Shown in pieces: positions 53,128 to 62,199 of a stretch of DNA of 64,000 bases. Origin of the DNA: Chthoniobacterales bacterium (GTDB lineage: Bacteria; Verrucomicrobiota; Verrucomicrobiia; Chthoniobacterales; DASVRZ01). Under the pieces are notes generated by a model. It ran no database searches, was not told the origin of the DNA, and saw only the letters and a program-made list of their open reading frames with translations. The translations under genes were made by a program, and so were the position numbers. The stretch lies in assembly GCA_039930045.1 (NCBI GenBank), contig JBDSQB010000016.1, positions 1 to 64,000 of the forward strand, given 5' to 3'. Every line of letters starts with the position of its first letter. The stretch's first letter is position 1.

Positions 53128-53147
53128 TTATCCCCAGCTTATTCACA
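53128..53147 (+). promoter_or_regulatory. Two DnaA-box-like 9-mers
   Basis: TTATCCCCA (53128-53136; one change from TTATCCACA) and TTATTCACA (53139-53147; fits TTWTNCACA). Their starts are 11 bp apart, one helical turn, and they lie directly after NrdR box 2 and 42 bp before the nrdJ ATG. In E. coli, DnaA binds the nrdAB promoter, so a similar link is possible. Confidence 0.6.
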
Positions 53148-53188
53148 AGCTTGCCCTTTCCCCAAAACAACAAACCCATACCGTTACC

Positions 53189-56100
53189 ATGATCCAATTA
53201 GAGTCCGACGTCGAAGCCACTGAAGCCACCCAAGAAACCGTTCCAAGTCGCAGTGTGGCGCCGACGAAGCGCACGCCGACGCCTCGCCAGGGTCTCAAAT
53301 TTAGCCGGGCATTTTCCACTGAGGGCGTCTCGCCTTTTGACGAGATTGAGTGGGAATTTCGCACAGCCGAGATCACCGATGACGGTGGTAAAACCATCTT
53401 CAGGCAGGAAAATGTCGAAGTCCCGAAAAGCTGGAGTGCGCTCGCCACGAAAATCGCCGTCTCCAAGTATTTTTACGGCGACATCGCCCGCGGCACCGAT
53501 CCCTATGCGGGCGGTCGCGAAAACTCGATACGCCAGCTCATCCACCGCGTCACTCGCACGATCACCGATTGCGGGATTAAAGATGGCTATTTCGCGGACG
53601 ACGAGAGCGCAGAAATTTTCTACAACGAACTCACCTGGCTGACCCTCAACCAGTATGGAGCCTTCAATTCTCCCGTCTGGTTCAACGTCGGGCTTCATCA
53701 TCAATACGGCGTCGGCAAAGAGGCGGGACAAGGCAACTGGTTTTTCAATCACGTCACCGGCCAGGCCGAACGCGCCTCCACTCAATACGAATATCCCCAA
53801 GGCAGCGCCTGCTTCATTCAATCGGTGGCTGACAACATGGAAGACATCATGCGCCTGGCTCACAGCGAAGCCATGCTCTTCAAATATGGCAGCGGCACCG
53901 GCAGCGACCTCTCCACCCTCCGCTCGACTCGGGAGAAACTTTCCGGCGGCGGCAAACCGAGTGGCCCGCTCTCGTTTCTGAAAATATACGATCAAGTCGC
54001 CGCGACCGTGAAATCTGGCGGTAAAACCCGGCGCGCAGCCAAAATGAACACCCTCAAGGACTGGCATCCGGACATTGAGGAATTCATCGCCGCCAAGCAA
54101 AAGGAAGAGCGCAAAGCTTGGGCGCTCATCGAACAGGGCTACGACGGTTCCTACAACGGCGAAGCCTACGGGAGCGTAATGTATCAGAACGAAAACCTCA
54201 CCGTCCGCGCCAGCGACGAATTCATGCAAGCCGCCATCGAGGGCCGCGAATGGTGGACCAAGCGTGTGACCGACGGCCAGCCATGTGAACGCAAGGACGC
54301 CCGCACCATTCTGCGCGGCATCGCCGAGGGCACGCACGTTTGCGGCGACCCCGGAATGCAATTCGATACCACGATTCATAAATGGCACACTTGCAAAGGC
54401 ACCGGGCGGCAGAATTCCACCAACCCGTGCTCCGAATACCTCTTCCTAGATAACACCGCCTGCAATCTGGCCTCGCTGAATCTCGTCAAATACAAAAAGG
54501 CCGATGGCGCCTTCAACATCGAGCGAATGAAAGACGCCGTGCGCCTCTTCATCACCGCACAGGAAATCATTGTCGATAACGCCTCGTATCCGACCAAGGA
54601 AATCGCCGAAAATAGCCACATCTTCCGCACTTTGGGCCTCGGCTACGCCAACCTCGGTGCCCTCATCATGAGCTACGGACTCGGCTACGACTCCGATGGC
54701 GGCCGCGCTCTCGCCGGAGCCATTACCAGCGTCATGACCGGCCATGCTTACGAGCAGAGCGCCGTCATTGCCCAAGCCATGGGACCGTTTCCGGGTTACC
54801 GGGATTCCCGAGCCACGGGAGTGGAAAAAACGGTTGCGCCGGACAACGTCGCCCCCATGCTCGAAGTGATCGAGTTGCATCGCGCCAGCGTCGCGGACAT
54901 CGCCGTTTCCGACGAATTCAGCTACCTCAAAGACGAGGCCCTCGCCACATGGGATAAGGCGGTCAGCGCAGGCCGCCGGCACGGTTATCGCAACGCACAG
55001 GTCACCGTCCTGGCCCCCACCGGCACCATCGGATTTCTGATGGATTGCGACACGACCGGTATCGAACCCGACATTGCTCTCGTAAAATACAAACTCCTCG
55101 CAGGCGGTGGAATGTTGAAAATCGTCAACCAGACCGTCACTCCCGCGCTTCAGAAGCTGGGCTACAGCCCCGAAGAGATCGCGGGCATTATTGCCCACAT
55201 CGACGCTCACGACACGATCGAGGATGTGACGGACGACGATGGTGGCCTCATCAAATCTGGACTGAAGAGCGAGCACGTCTCGATCTTTGACTGCGCCTTT
55301 AAGCCACACAAAGGCACTCGGAGCCTGCATTACATGGCTCATCTGCGTATGATGGCGGCGGCTCAACCTTTCTTAAGCGGCGCAATCAGCAAAACCGTCA
55401 ACCTCCCGGAAACCGCCACGGTTGATGAGATCGTCCACACCTATGTCGAAGGCTGGAAACTCGGCCTCAAAGCCATCGCTATCTACCGCGACGGCTCGAA
55501 ACGTTCCGCTCCGCTCAACGTCAAAAAAACCAAAGACATGGGCGGCATCGAATTCAACGCGCCGATTTCAGTAGGCGCTCTCGCCGACCTCGACTCCGAA
55601 CTTGTCAGCAAAAACGAAATGCAGGCGCGCATTCTCGACTTGGAAAACGAACTCGCCAAAGCCCGCGCCAAGATCGGACAGCCGAGTCGCAATCGACTCA
55701 CCGACACCCGCATGTCGCTCACCCACAAGTTCGAGATCGCCGGTCACGAAGGTTACATCACCGTCGGCCTTTACGAGAACGGCGAGCCCGGCGAACTCTT
55801 CATCCAGATGTCCAAGGAAGGCAGCACGATTGGCGGCCTCATGGACACCGTGGCCACCCTCACCAGCCTTTCCCTGCAATACGGAGTGCCGCTGGAAAGC
55901 CTCGTCAAAAAATTCGCCTACCAACGCTACGAACCGAGCGGCTTCACAAAAAATCGCGACATTCGCAACGCCACCAGCATCACCGATTACGTCTTCCGCT
56001 GGCTCGGCTGCCAGTTCATCAAAGGTTACCGCGAAGCCACCAGCCCGCGTGAAACACAGCCCGAGCTGGCCATGAAAGAACTCTCCGAAATGGAGAAAAA

Positions 56101-56356
56101 AGCCGTCAATCGTCCCGTTGCCAGCCTGTCCCGCACGGCAGAACGCGAAATCATGGATGTCCTGACCAACCGCGTAAACAGCGAAGGCACCCCGGAAAGT
56201 CTTATCGGCAGCAACACCCACGCAGATCGGGTCAAGGAAGCTCTCGGCAACATGTTCATGGACGTCATTTGCAGCAACTGCGGCAGCAACAAAGTCATCC
56301 GTGCCGGAGCTTGCGGCTGCTGCACCGAATGCGGCACCAGCCAGGGCTGCAGCTAA
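53189..56356 (+). CDS. nrdJ: Class II (B12-dependent) ribonucleoside-diphosphate reductase
   Basis: A 1055-residue reductase using adenosylcobalamin to make dNDPs without oxygen. The N-terminal region (GLKFSRAFSTEGVSPFDEIE) has no ATP-cone-like segment visible. The catalytic core has FNSPVWFNVG, the active-site region NPCSEYLFLDNTACNLASLN and LAPTGTIGFLMDCDTTGIEP. The C terminus has a TSCPase-like extension and a Cys-rich zinc ribbon (CSNCGSNKVIRAGACGCCTE and CGTSQGC). Its promoter carries NrdR and DnaA-type sites. No cobalamin riboswitch was recognised upstream. Confidence 0.95.
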   Translation: MIQLESDVEATEATQETVPSRSVAPTKRTPTPRQGLKFSRAFSTEGVSPFDEIEWEFRTAEITDDGGKTIFRQENVEVPKSWSALATKIAVSKYFYGDIARGTDPYAGGRENSIRQLIHRVTRTITDCGIKDGYFADDESAEIFYNELTWLTLNQYGAFNSPVWFNVGLHHQYGVGKEAGQGNWFFNHVTGQAERASTQYEYPQGSACFIQSVADNMEDIMRLAHSEAMLFKYGSGTGSDLSTLRSTREKLSGGGKPSGPLSFLKIYDQVAATVKSGGKTRRAAKMNTLKDWHPDIEEFIAAKQKEERKAWALIEQGYDGSYNGEAYGSVMYQNENLTVRASDEFMQAAIEGREWWTKRVTDGQPCERKDARTILRGIAEGTHVCGDPGMQFDTTIHKWHTCKGTGRQNSTNPCSEYLFLDNTACNLASLNLVKYKKADGAFNIERMKDAVRLFITAQEIIVDNASYPTKEIAENSHIFRTLGLGYANLGALIMSYGLGYDSDGGRALAGAITSVMTGHAYEQSAVIAQAMGPFPGYRDSRATGVEKTVAPDNVAPMLEVIELHRASVADIAVSDEFSYLKDEALATWDKAVSAGRRHGYRNAQVTVLAPTGTIGFLMDCDTTGIEPDIALVKYKLLAGGGMLKIVNQTVTPALQKLGYSPEEIAGIIAHIDAHDTIEDVTDDDGGLIKSGLKSEHVSIFDCAFKPHKGTRSLHYMAHLRMMAAAQPFLSGAISKTVNLPETATVDEIVHTYVEGWKLGLKAIAIYRDGSKRSAPLNVKKTKDMGGIEFNAPISVGALADLDSELVSKNEMQARILDLENELAKARAKIGQPSRNRLTDTRMSLTHKFEIAGHEGYITVGLYENGEPGELFIQMSKEGSTIGGLMDTVATLTSLSLQYGVPLESLVKKFAYQRYEPSGFTKNRDIRNATSITDYVFRWLGCQFIKGYREATSPRETQPELAMKELSEMEKKAVNRPVASLSRTAEREIMDVLTNRVNSEGTPESLIGSNTHADRVKEALGNMFMDVICSNCGSNKVIRAGACGCCTECGTSQGCS

Positions 56357-56498
56357 GTCCGCGCTTCATCCCGCTCCTCAAAAACGTCAGCAGCGTCAGC
56401 TTCGGCATTTCGTGCCTAAGTTGCTGATTGATTGTGCGTGCACGCCCTTGCAATCTCTCCTGCCCGCGTAAATTCTTTGCCCACACCATCCCTATTTT

Positions 56499-58358
56499 AT
56501 GTCCACCACAGCCACACCCGAACGCCACGAATTCCAAGCCGAGATCTCCCAGCTCCTCGACATCGTCATTCACTCCCTCTACACCGACAAAGAAATCTTC
56601 GTCCGCGAACTCATTTCCAACGCCGCCGACGCCATCGAGAAGCTCAAATTCCTCCAGACTTCCGGCAAATCCGTCTTCCAACCCGATCTGGAAACCAAAA
56701 TCTCCATCGCCACCGACGACACCGCGCACACCATCGCCTTCACCGACACCGGCCTCGGCATGACCCACGATGAACTCATCGAAAACCTCGGCACCATCGC
56801 GCATTCGGGTTCCAAGGCATTCTTAAAACAACTCACCGAAAACAAAGGCGACACCAGCCTCATCGGACAGTTTGGCGTCGGCTTCTACGCCGCCTTCATG
56901 GTCGCCGACAAAGTCTCCGTTTACTCCCGCTCCTACGAAACCGAAGGCGACAACGCCCAGGGCTGGTGCTGGACCTCCGACGGCAAAGGCGGCTACGACC
57001 TCGAACCTGCCGACGACCTCCCGCGCGGCACCAAAATCGTCGTCCACCTCAAAGAAGACGAAAAACAATTCGCCACCAAATACACCATCGAGAGCGTCAT
57101 CAAACGCTACTCCAACTTCGTCAGCGCCCCGATCGAACTCAACGGCGACAAAGTCAACACCGTCAAAGCCATCTGGAGCCGTAGCAAAAGCGAAATCACC
57201 GACGAGGAATACAAGGAATTTTTCCACTTCATCTCGCACGAATCCACCGACCCGCTTTACCGGCTCCACTTCAACGCCGACGCCCCGATTTCGATCCAGT
57301 CGCTCCTCTTCGTCCCCGAGCGCAACATGGAAAAAATCACCATGACCCGCGCCGAGTCCGACGTCAGCCTTTACTCGAAGCGCGTCCTCATCACGCCCAA
57401 AGCCAAGTCCCTTTTCCCCGAATGGCTGCGCTTCCTGAAAGGCGTCGTCGATAGCGAAGACCTCCCGCTCAACATCTCCCGCGAGACCATGCAGGACTCG
57501 TCGTTGATGCAAAAACTCAACAAAGTCATCACCGGACGGTTCCTTAAATTCCTCGGCGAAGAAGCCACCAACGACCCCGAAAAATACGCCAAATTTTTTG
57601 CCGAATTTGGCAACTGCATCAAGGAAGGCGCCGTCAACGACTACGCCCACCGCGAGCCACTCTCCAAGCTCCTCCGCTTCGAAAGCAGCTTCACCCAAAA
57701 GGGGAAAGTCACCTCCCTCGCCGACTACGTCAGCCGCATGAAAGACGGCCAGACCGAGATCTACTACGTCCTCGCCCCGAACCGCGAAAACGCCGAGACC
57801 AGCCCCTACTACGAGGGCCTCAAGGCCAAGGGCTACGAATGCCTCTTCCTCGCCGACCCCTGGGACGAATTCGTCATGGACCACCTCCGCAACTTCGACG
57901 GCAAAGACCTCAAACCCGCCGAGAAAGCCCAGATCGAAGTGGAACCCGACTCCACCGCCGACGCCCTTAGCGCCGACGCCGCCACCGGCCTCGCCACCTT
58001 CTTCCAGGAAACCCTCGGAGCCGACCGCGTCAACGAAGTCCGCGTCTCCAAACGCCTCGCCGACAGCCCCGCCGTCGCCCTCGAAAGCGACAAAATGCTC
58101 ACCAGCTCCATGCGCCGCATGATGAAACAAATGAACCCCGGTGGCATGGACATGCCCGACGGCAAACCCGACTTCGAGATCAACCCGCGCCACCCCGTCA
58201 TCGTCCGCCTCGAAGCCATGCGCGCCAAAGACGCCGACCTCGCCGCCAAAGTCGCCGAGCAAATCTTCGACAGCTCCCTGGCCGCCGCCGGCATGTTGGA
58301 AGACCCCAGAGCCATGCTAAAACGCATGAACGACCTCATGGAAAAACTCCTCGCCTAA
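56499..58358 (+). CDS. htpG: Chaperone protein HtpG (Hsp90)
   Basis: A 619-residue ATP-dependent chaperone. The GHKL ATPase domain starts with EISQLLDIVIHSLYTDKEIF, then ELISNAADAIEKL and DTGLGMTHDELIENLGTIAHS. The middle domain has LFVPERNMEKITMTRAESDV and LFPEWLRFLKGVVDSEDLPL. The C terminus carries the dimerisation region (SSMRRMMKQMNPGGMDMPDG). It is 142 bp after nrdJ and is probably transcribed separately. ATG 56499 is the natural start. Confidence 0.95.
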   Translation: MSTTATPERHEFQAEISQLLDIVIHSLYTDKEIFVRELISNAADAIEKLKFLQTSGKSVFQPDLETKISIATDDTAHTIAFTDTGLGMTHDELIENLGTIAHSGSKAFLKQLTENKGDTSLIGQFGVGFYAAFMVADKVSVYSRSYETEGDNAQGWCWTSDGKGGYDLEPADDLPRGTKIVVHLKEDEKQFATKYTIESVIKRYSNFVSAPIELNGDKVNTVKAIWSRSKSEITDEEYKEFFHFISHESTDPLYRLHFNADAPISIQSLLFVPERNMEKITMTRAESDVSLYSKRVLITPKAKSLFPEWLRFLKGVVDSEDLPLNISRETMQDSSLMQKLNKVITGRFLKFLGEEATNDPEKYAKFFAEFGNCIKEGAVNDYAHREPLSKLLRFESSFTQKGKVTSLADYVSRMKDGQTEIYYVLAPNRENAETSPYYEGLKAKGYECLFLADPWDEFVMDHLRNFDGKDLKPAEKAQIEVEPDSTADALSADAATGLATFFQETLGADRVNEVRVSKRLADSPAVALESDKMLTSSMRRMMKQMNPGGMDMPDGKPDFEINPRHPVIVRLEAMRAKDADLAAKVAEQIFDSSLAAAGMLEDPRAMLKRMNDLMEKLLA

Positions 58359-58365
58359 CCCGTTG

Positions 58366-58427
58366 TAGCGGCGGTCTATGACCGCCGTTCCTCGCGCCAT
58401 TGGTCAAGCGGTCACAGACCGCCGCTA
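58366..58427. repeat. Paired palindromic repeat of the GCGGTC family
   Basis: Two inverted arms of 20 bp (58366-58385 and 58408-58427) match at 19 of 20. Each arm folds by itself: CGGCGGTC-TAT-GACCGCCG and GCGGTC-ACA-GACCGC. It lies between the convergent htpG and hydrolase genes. Confidence 0.8.
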
Positions 58428-58441
58428 GATTCTCCCGTCCT

Positions 58442-58565
58442 CGTTCCCAAGTTGCACTTGGGAACGCATTTATCCCGGAAGCTCTGCTTCCCCTTCAGAC
58501 GCGCCACCAACGAGCGAAGCCTAGTTTTCAAAACATCAACATTCCCAAGTGCAACGTGGGAACGA
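58442..58565. repeat. Composite palindromic element of the CGTTCCCAAG family
   Basis: First unit CGTTCCCAAG-TTGCA-CTTGGGAACG (58442-58466), perfect 10-bp stem. Then GGAAGC-TCT-GCTTCC (58477-58491). A third unit (58542-58565) is a near reverse copy of the first. The whole element has inverted outer units and an inner hairpin, like REP-type or RAYT-mobilised elements. Confidence 0.8.
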
Positions 58566-58597
58566 GAAAATCCCCATTCGCACGCCGCGGTTCTGAA

Positions 58598-60241
58598 TTA
58601 CGGCACGAGGGAGATCGCCTGCTCGACGGGCTCGGCGGTTTGCACTTTCGGGTCGAGCGAGCGGCCCCATTGCCAGGCGATGACGGTGATCGTTACCGGG
58701 AATTTCGCTCGCGGCGGAAGCGCGGTGAGTTTCAAGGTATTGCCGTCGATGGTGGCGGGACCTTCGCGGACGAAATAATACACGGGCAACCCGGAGTCGG
58801 CGGTGGCGGTGAGTTGGATTGCACTGGCGGTGCGGTGGATTTGCGCAGGCAGATGGAAGTCGATTTTCTGCGGCTGCCCGTCGGCGTTGCGAACAGGAAT
58901 TTGCAGGGTGGATTGCTGCACGGGACGCTTAAACTTCGCATCCCCCGGCCAGGTGGCCACGAACCAGGCGTCGTTCCCACGGCGGTCGCCGAGGAGGGAA
59001 CTGCGATTCAAATCCAGTATCCAGGTATCGGCGGAAATCTGACGCACGGGGCCGGTGATCCGACGGATTTCCACGGGCGGATTGCCCGCGGGTTTCTCAA
59101 TGATCTCGCCCTCTTTTTTGCCGGTCCAGCGGGTGGGGCGTCCGCCAGGAACCGTGTCGATGAATGCGCCCGTGAGATGAAAAGTCACTCCGTCGGCCTC
59201 GGGCAAAAACTTCAGCCAGACCTGCGGGTGGGTGCCCGGACGTTGGGGAACGACTTCGCCGTTTTGCACGTAACCCACCAAGGCTGCCTGTCCGCGATGC
59301 TTTTTCTGGAAAGCTTCCGCCGCTTGGGCGATCTCGCCGTCGAAATACCAGAAGGCTTGCGCCGGGTCGCCCTTGTATTCGCCGACCGGGGCGGCGGGTG
59401 CGGACGGATCTGTGTTGATCTGGTAACGGTCCACCAGCCAGCCGGTTTTCGTGGGATCGATCGCGTTCAAAGTCACCGGGCCGACTTTGGGAGTAATCTG
59501 CGGCAGCCGGTATTGCGCGGCTTTTCTGAGATAGAGCGCGAGAAATTCCACCTTCTCGTCGGTGGCGGCAAAGTGGCCGTCCGCCGGGCAGCCGAGTCCG
59601 CTGAGCGGCATCTGCGGGTGGTCGGCCTTGGTTTTAAGACCGCGCGACATGGATTCATCGGCCCACTCGTATTCGCCGGCGGTGACGAGGCCGGGCACGG
59701 TATCCACGCTGCGTCCGGCGACTTGAGGGGCCTCTTTTACATCGGGAACATAAGGCCACTGGCCGCTGAATGAGATGCCGGCCAGCACGCGCTCCGGCTT
59801 CCAGGCGGCGATATACCACGGGGTGGAGGCGGCGGCGGAATGCCCGACCGGCACGAGCGGTGCGGTCGTGAGTTCTGTGTAACCCGATTGAGTGGCCAGC
59901 GCCTGGAGCATGGCGTCGAAACGCTCGCCCGCGCCGAGATCGAACCGGAAGTTGCGATCGAATCCCGGTGCGACCCACACCTCGGCGAAGCCCAGATCAG
60001 CGGCGGCTTTGCGGAAAGTGGGATGCTCCAACACGCCTTCCTCCTCCATGTTGTTATGGCCGAAGATGACGCCGCGCACGCGTTGGCAATTCGGCGGAAT
60101 CCAGAGGTAGGCACGGGGTTGCTCGGTCTGCCCCGCCATCGGCGGCACGGGGACGGACCATTGCCACTCGGCGGCAGGAGCGACAGTGGGAAGGGTAAAA
60201 AGAAAGACCGCAAGCCAGCGGCAGAGGGGAGTGAGGTTCAT
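58598..60241 (-). CDS. Secreted alpha/beta-hydrolase-like protein
   Basis: ATG 60241 (MNLTPLCRWLAVFLFTLPTV) gives 547 residues with a signal peptide ending near APAAEW. The N-terminal half is a hydrolase fold: VIFGHNNMEEEG and the nucleophile elbow VGHSAAASTPWYIAAW with Ser as the likely nucleophile, then LAGISFSGQWPY. The C-terminal third is beta-rich (DTWILDLNRSSLLGDRRGND, AVTITVIAWQW-like end). I could not identify the acid and His of the triad with certainty, nor the substrate. It may act on a plant or microbial polymer; that is speculation. Confidence 0.75.
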   Translation of the reverse strand: MNLTPLCRWLAVFLFTLPTVAPAAEWQWSVPVPPMAGQTEQPRAYLWIPPNCQRVRGVIFGHNNMEEEGVLEHPTFRKAAADLGFAEVWVAPGFDRNFRFDLGAGERFDAMLQALATQSGYTELTTAPLVPVGHSAAASTPWYIAAWKPERVLAGISFSGQWPYVPDVKEAPQVAGRSVDTVPGLVTAGEYEWADESMSRGLKTKADHPQMPLSGLGCPADGHFAATDEKVEFLALYLRKAAQYRLPQITPKVGPVTLNAIDPTKTGWLVDRYQINTDPSAPAAPVGEYKGDPAQAFWYFDGEIAQAAEAFQKKHRGQAALVGYVQNGEVVPQRPGTHPQVWLKFLPEADGVTFHLTGAFIDTVPGGRPTRWTGKKEGEIIEKPAGNPPVEIRRITGPVRQISADTWILDLNRSSLLGDRRGNDAWFVATWPGDAKFKRPVQQSTLQIPVRNADGQPQKIDFHLPAQIHRTASAIQLTATADSGLPVYYFVREGPATIDGNTLKLTALPPRAKFPVTITVIAWQWGRSLDPKVQTAEPVEQAISLVP

Positions 60242-60371
60242 ATCGGAGGGGATCGGGTTTGTAAGGAGAGATGGGGATTTTAGTGTCACTGCGCGGCGAC
60301 TGGAAACCTAGCTGCGGCTGACTGACGCGGTTTAGATTTATTCGATTCATTCTGGGCACGGGGCGTGCTGA

Positions 60372-61202
60372 ATGTTTACGGAAACCCCACAAAAACAATC
60401 CATGCATCTTCATAGAAACATCACTCCCAATGGAGTCGCCAAAAGTCTACTCGCCTTCATTGCCTTTTTGGTGATCGCAGATTTGATCGTGGTCTTTCTC
60501 GAATATGTCGATGGCTACAAGACGGCGCTGGGTTTCGTGCCGCTCTTCGACATGGATGTGGAGTTTAATTTGCCGAGCCTTTACTCGACGTTCGGCATTC
60601 TTCTGTGCGCCTTTACCCTGTTTCACATCGGGAAAATCGCCGCCGCCGACCGCAGTTCCGAGAGCCGCTATTGGCGGGCGATGGGCGGGGTCTTTGTCTA
60701 TCTCGCGCTCGATGAATTGATCAGCATCCACGAGCGGCTGGACGGCGTGGTCTCGCATTTTCTCGGGCACAAGATTCATCACCACGAGGGGCCGCTCTGG
60801 GTGCTGCCTTACGCGGTTTTGCTGATTTGTTTCGGGCTCTATTTCATTCGCTTCTACCTGCGGCTGCCCACGGAAACGAAGATCCAGTTTTGCCTCTCGG
60901 GCGTGATCTACGTGTCGGGCGCGGTCGGCGTGGAGATTCTCGGCAACCCCTTCGACAATCACCCGATGGCCGGCTTCATAAAGGGGCTCTATTCCACCCT
61001 CGAGGAGACGATGGAAATGGTCGGCATGGTAATGTTTCTGCGGGCCTTGCTAATTTACCTCGCCAACCACACCCGGAGCGCGAGCCACACTTTGACCTTC
61101 CATCTTCAGGGGAAAAACACGCCGCCGCCAAGAGAGCTGGACGATCTTTTCGAGACCAAAGCCGTGCGCCAGCCTGCGGAGCGGAAAACGGCGGGCGTCT
61201 GA
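60372..61202 (+). CDS. Polytopic membrane protein of unknown function
   Basis: A 276-residue protein with about six hydrophobic segments (from AKSLLAFIAFLVIADLIVVF on). Conserved-looking polar residues lie in or beside helices: ALDELISIHERLDG, KIHHHEGPLW, VGVEILG and STLEETMEMVG. These His and Glu/Asp residues could bind a metal, but I do not know the family. ATG 60372 is the annotated start; ATG 60402 (MHLHRNITPNG) is an alternative. It starts 130 bp from the divergent hydrolase gene. Confidence 0.6.
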   Translation: MFTETPQKQSMHLHRNITPNGVAKSLLAFIAFLVIADLIVVFLEYVDGYKTALGFVPLFDMDVEFNLPSLYSTFGILLCAFTLFHIGKIAAADRSSESRYWRAMGGVFVYLALDELISIHERLDGVVSHFLGHKIHHHEGPLWVLPYAVLLICFGLYFIRFYLRLPTETKIQFCLSGVIYVSGAVGVEILGNPFDNHPMAGFIKGLYSTLEETMEMVGMVMFLRALLIYLANHTRSASHTLTFHLQGKNTPPPRELDDLFETKAVRQPAERKTAGV

Positions 61203-61252
61203 GAAAATAATCCGTGGCGTCGGCGCGGGTCCGTCGTTATTTGTGGAGAGCG

Positions 61253-62005
61253 ATGCAACTCGACTCCCTAGTTCACCACCTCGACGCCGAGTTGCGCACC
61301 GGCGAAATTGCCGACTGGTCGGGCGCGTTGAATGGATTGCAACTCGAGAACGACGGGAGTGTGAATCGGATTGGCGCGGCGGTGGATGCCACGCTGCCGG
61401 TGATCGAAAAAGCCATCGGAATGGGAGTCGATTGCCTGCTGGTGCATCACGGGCTTTTCTGGGCGGGAGCGCAGCCGGTGCGGGGCGCGCTCTACCGGAA
61501 ATTTAAGGCGGCCATGGACGCGAATCTCGCCATTTACAGCTCCCACCTGCCGCTCGACTTGCATCCGACTCTGGGGAATAACATTCAGCTCGCAACCCGC
61601 CTCGGGCTGACTCAGCTCGCGCCATTCTTTCCTGAAAAAGGGCAGCTCATCGGCATTCGCGGCGTCTGCGAGATGCATCGCGACGAACTCATCGTTCTCC
61701 TCGAAGAAACGCTTGGAACCCGCCCGCACCTCGCTCCCGGCGGACCCGCCATCGTCCGGGAAGTCGGGATTGTGACCGGCGGCGCGGGAGCCGAAATCGC
61801 CCGCGCGGCTGCCGCCGGACTCGACACGTTTATCACCGGAGAGGGGCCGCATCACAGTTACGGGATGGCCGAAGAGCTGGGTCTGAATCTTTTCTACGGC
61901 GGTCATTATGCGACCGAGACCTTTGGCGTGAAGGCGCTCGCCCGGCATGTCGCGGTGACCTTCGATCTCCCGTGGCAATTCATCGATCACCCGACCGGCC
62001 TGTGA
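61253..62005 (+). CDS. Nif3-like dinuclear metal-centre protein
   Basis: ATG 61253 (MQLDSLVHHLDAELRTGEIA) gives 250 residues of the Nif3/YbgI fold, sometimes called GTP cyclohydrolase I type 2. Metal-binding motifs are DCLLVHHGLFW near residue 60, YSSHLPLDLHPTLGNN near 100, and HHSYGMAEELGLNLFYGGHY near the end. The exact reaction is still debated. The TGA overlaps the GTG start of the next lipoprotein gene. Two copies of the dispersed word lie in the first 30 codons (61254 and 61338). Confidence 0.88.
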   Translation: MQLDSLVHHLDAELRTGEIADWSGALNGLQLENDGSVNRIGAAVDATLPVIEKAIGMGVDCLLVHHGLFWAGAQPVRGALYRKFKAAMDANLAIYSSHLPLDLHPTLGNNIQLATRLGLTQLAPFFPEKGQLIGIRGVCEMHRDELIVLLEETLGTRPHLAPGGPAIVREVGIVTGGAGAEIARAAAAGLDTFITGEGPHHSYGMAEELGLNLFYGGHYATETFGVKALARHVAVTFDLPWQFIDHPTGL

Positions 62006-62199
62006 AATTTCTCGTTCTCAGTCTCATTGCACTCTTGCTGGCTGGTTGCGAGACCGACCCGGAGTCGCGCGATTTCTTTTACTCGGGCTGGATGCATCCG
62101 CAACAGGGCTCCGACGAGCGGATGTATGGCAAAAAAGGCCCGCCGCCAAACGAGGGTGGACGCTCCATGGAATCGCTGGATGAAGTTCCCAGCCGATAG
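62002..62199 (+). CDS. Small lipoprotein
   Basis: GTG at 62002 gives 65 residues with a signal and a lipobox (VKFLVLSLIALLLAGC then ETD). The mature part (RDFFYSGWMHPQQGSDERMY, GKKGPPPNEGG) is short and charged. It overlaps the TGA of the Nif3 gene (GTGA) and the ATG of the glycosylase by 20 bp. The function is unknown. ATG 61972 is also in frame but gives no clear signal. Confidence 0.6.
   Translation: MKFLVLSLIALLLAGCETDPESRDFFYSGWMHPQQGSDERMYGKKGPPPNEGGRSMESLDEVPSR

Noticed and set aside
56823-58262. Long minus-strand ORF opposite htpG
   Set aside because: Shadow reading of htpG, rich in Gly/Val/Phe with no domain.
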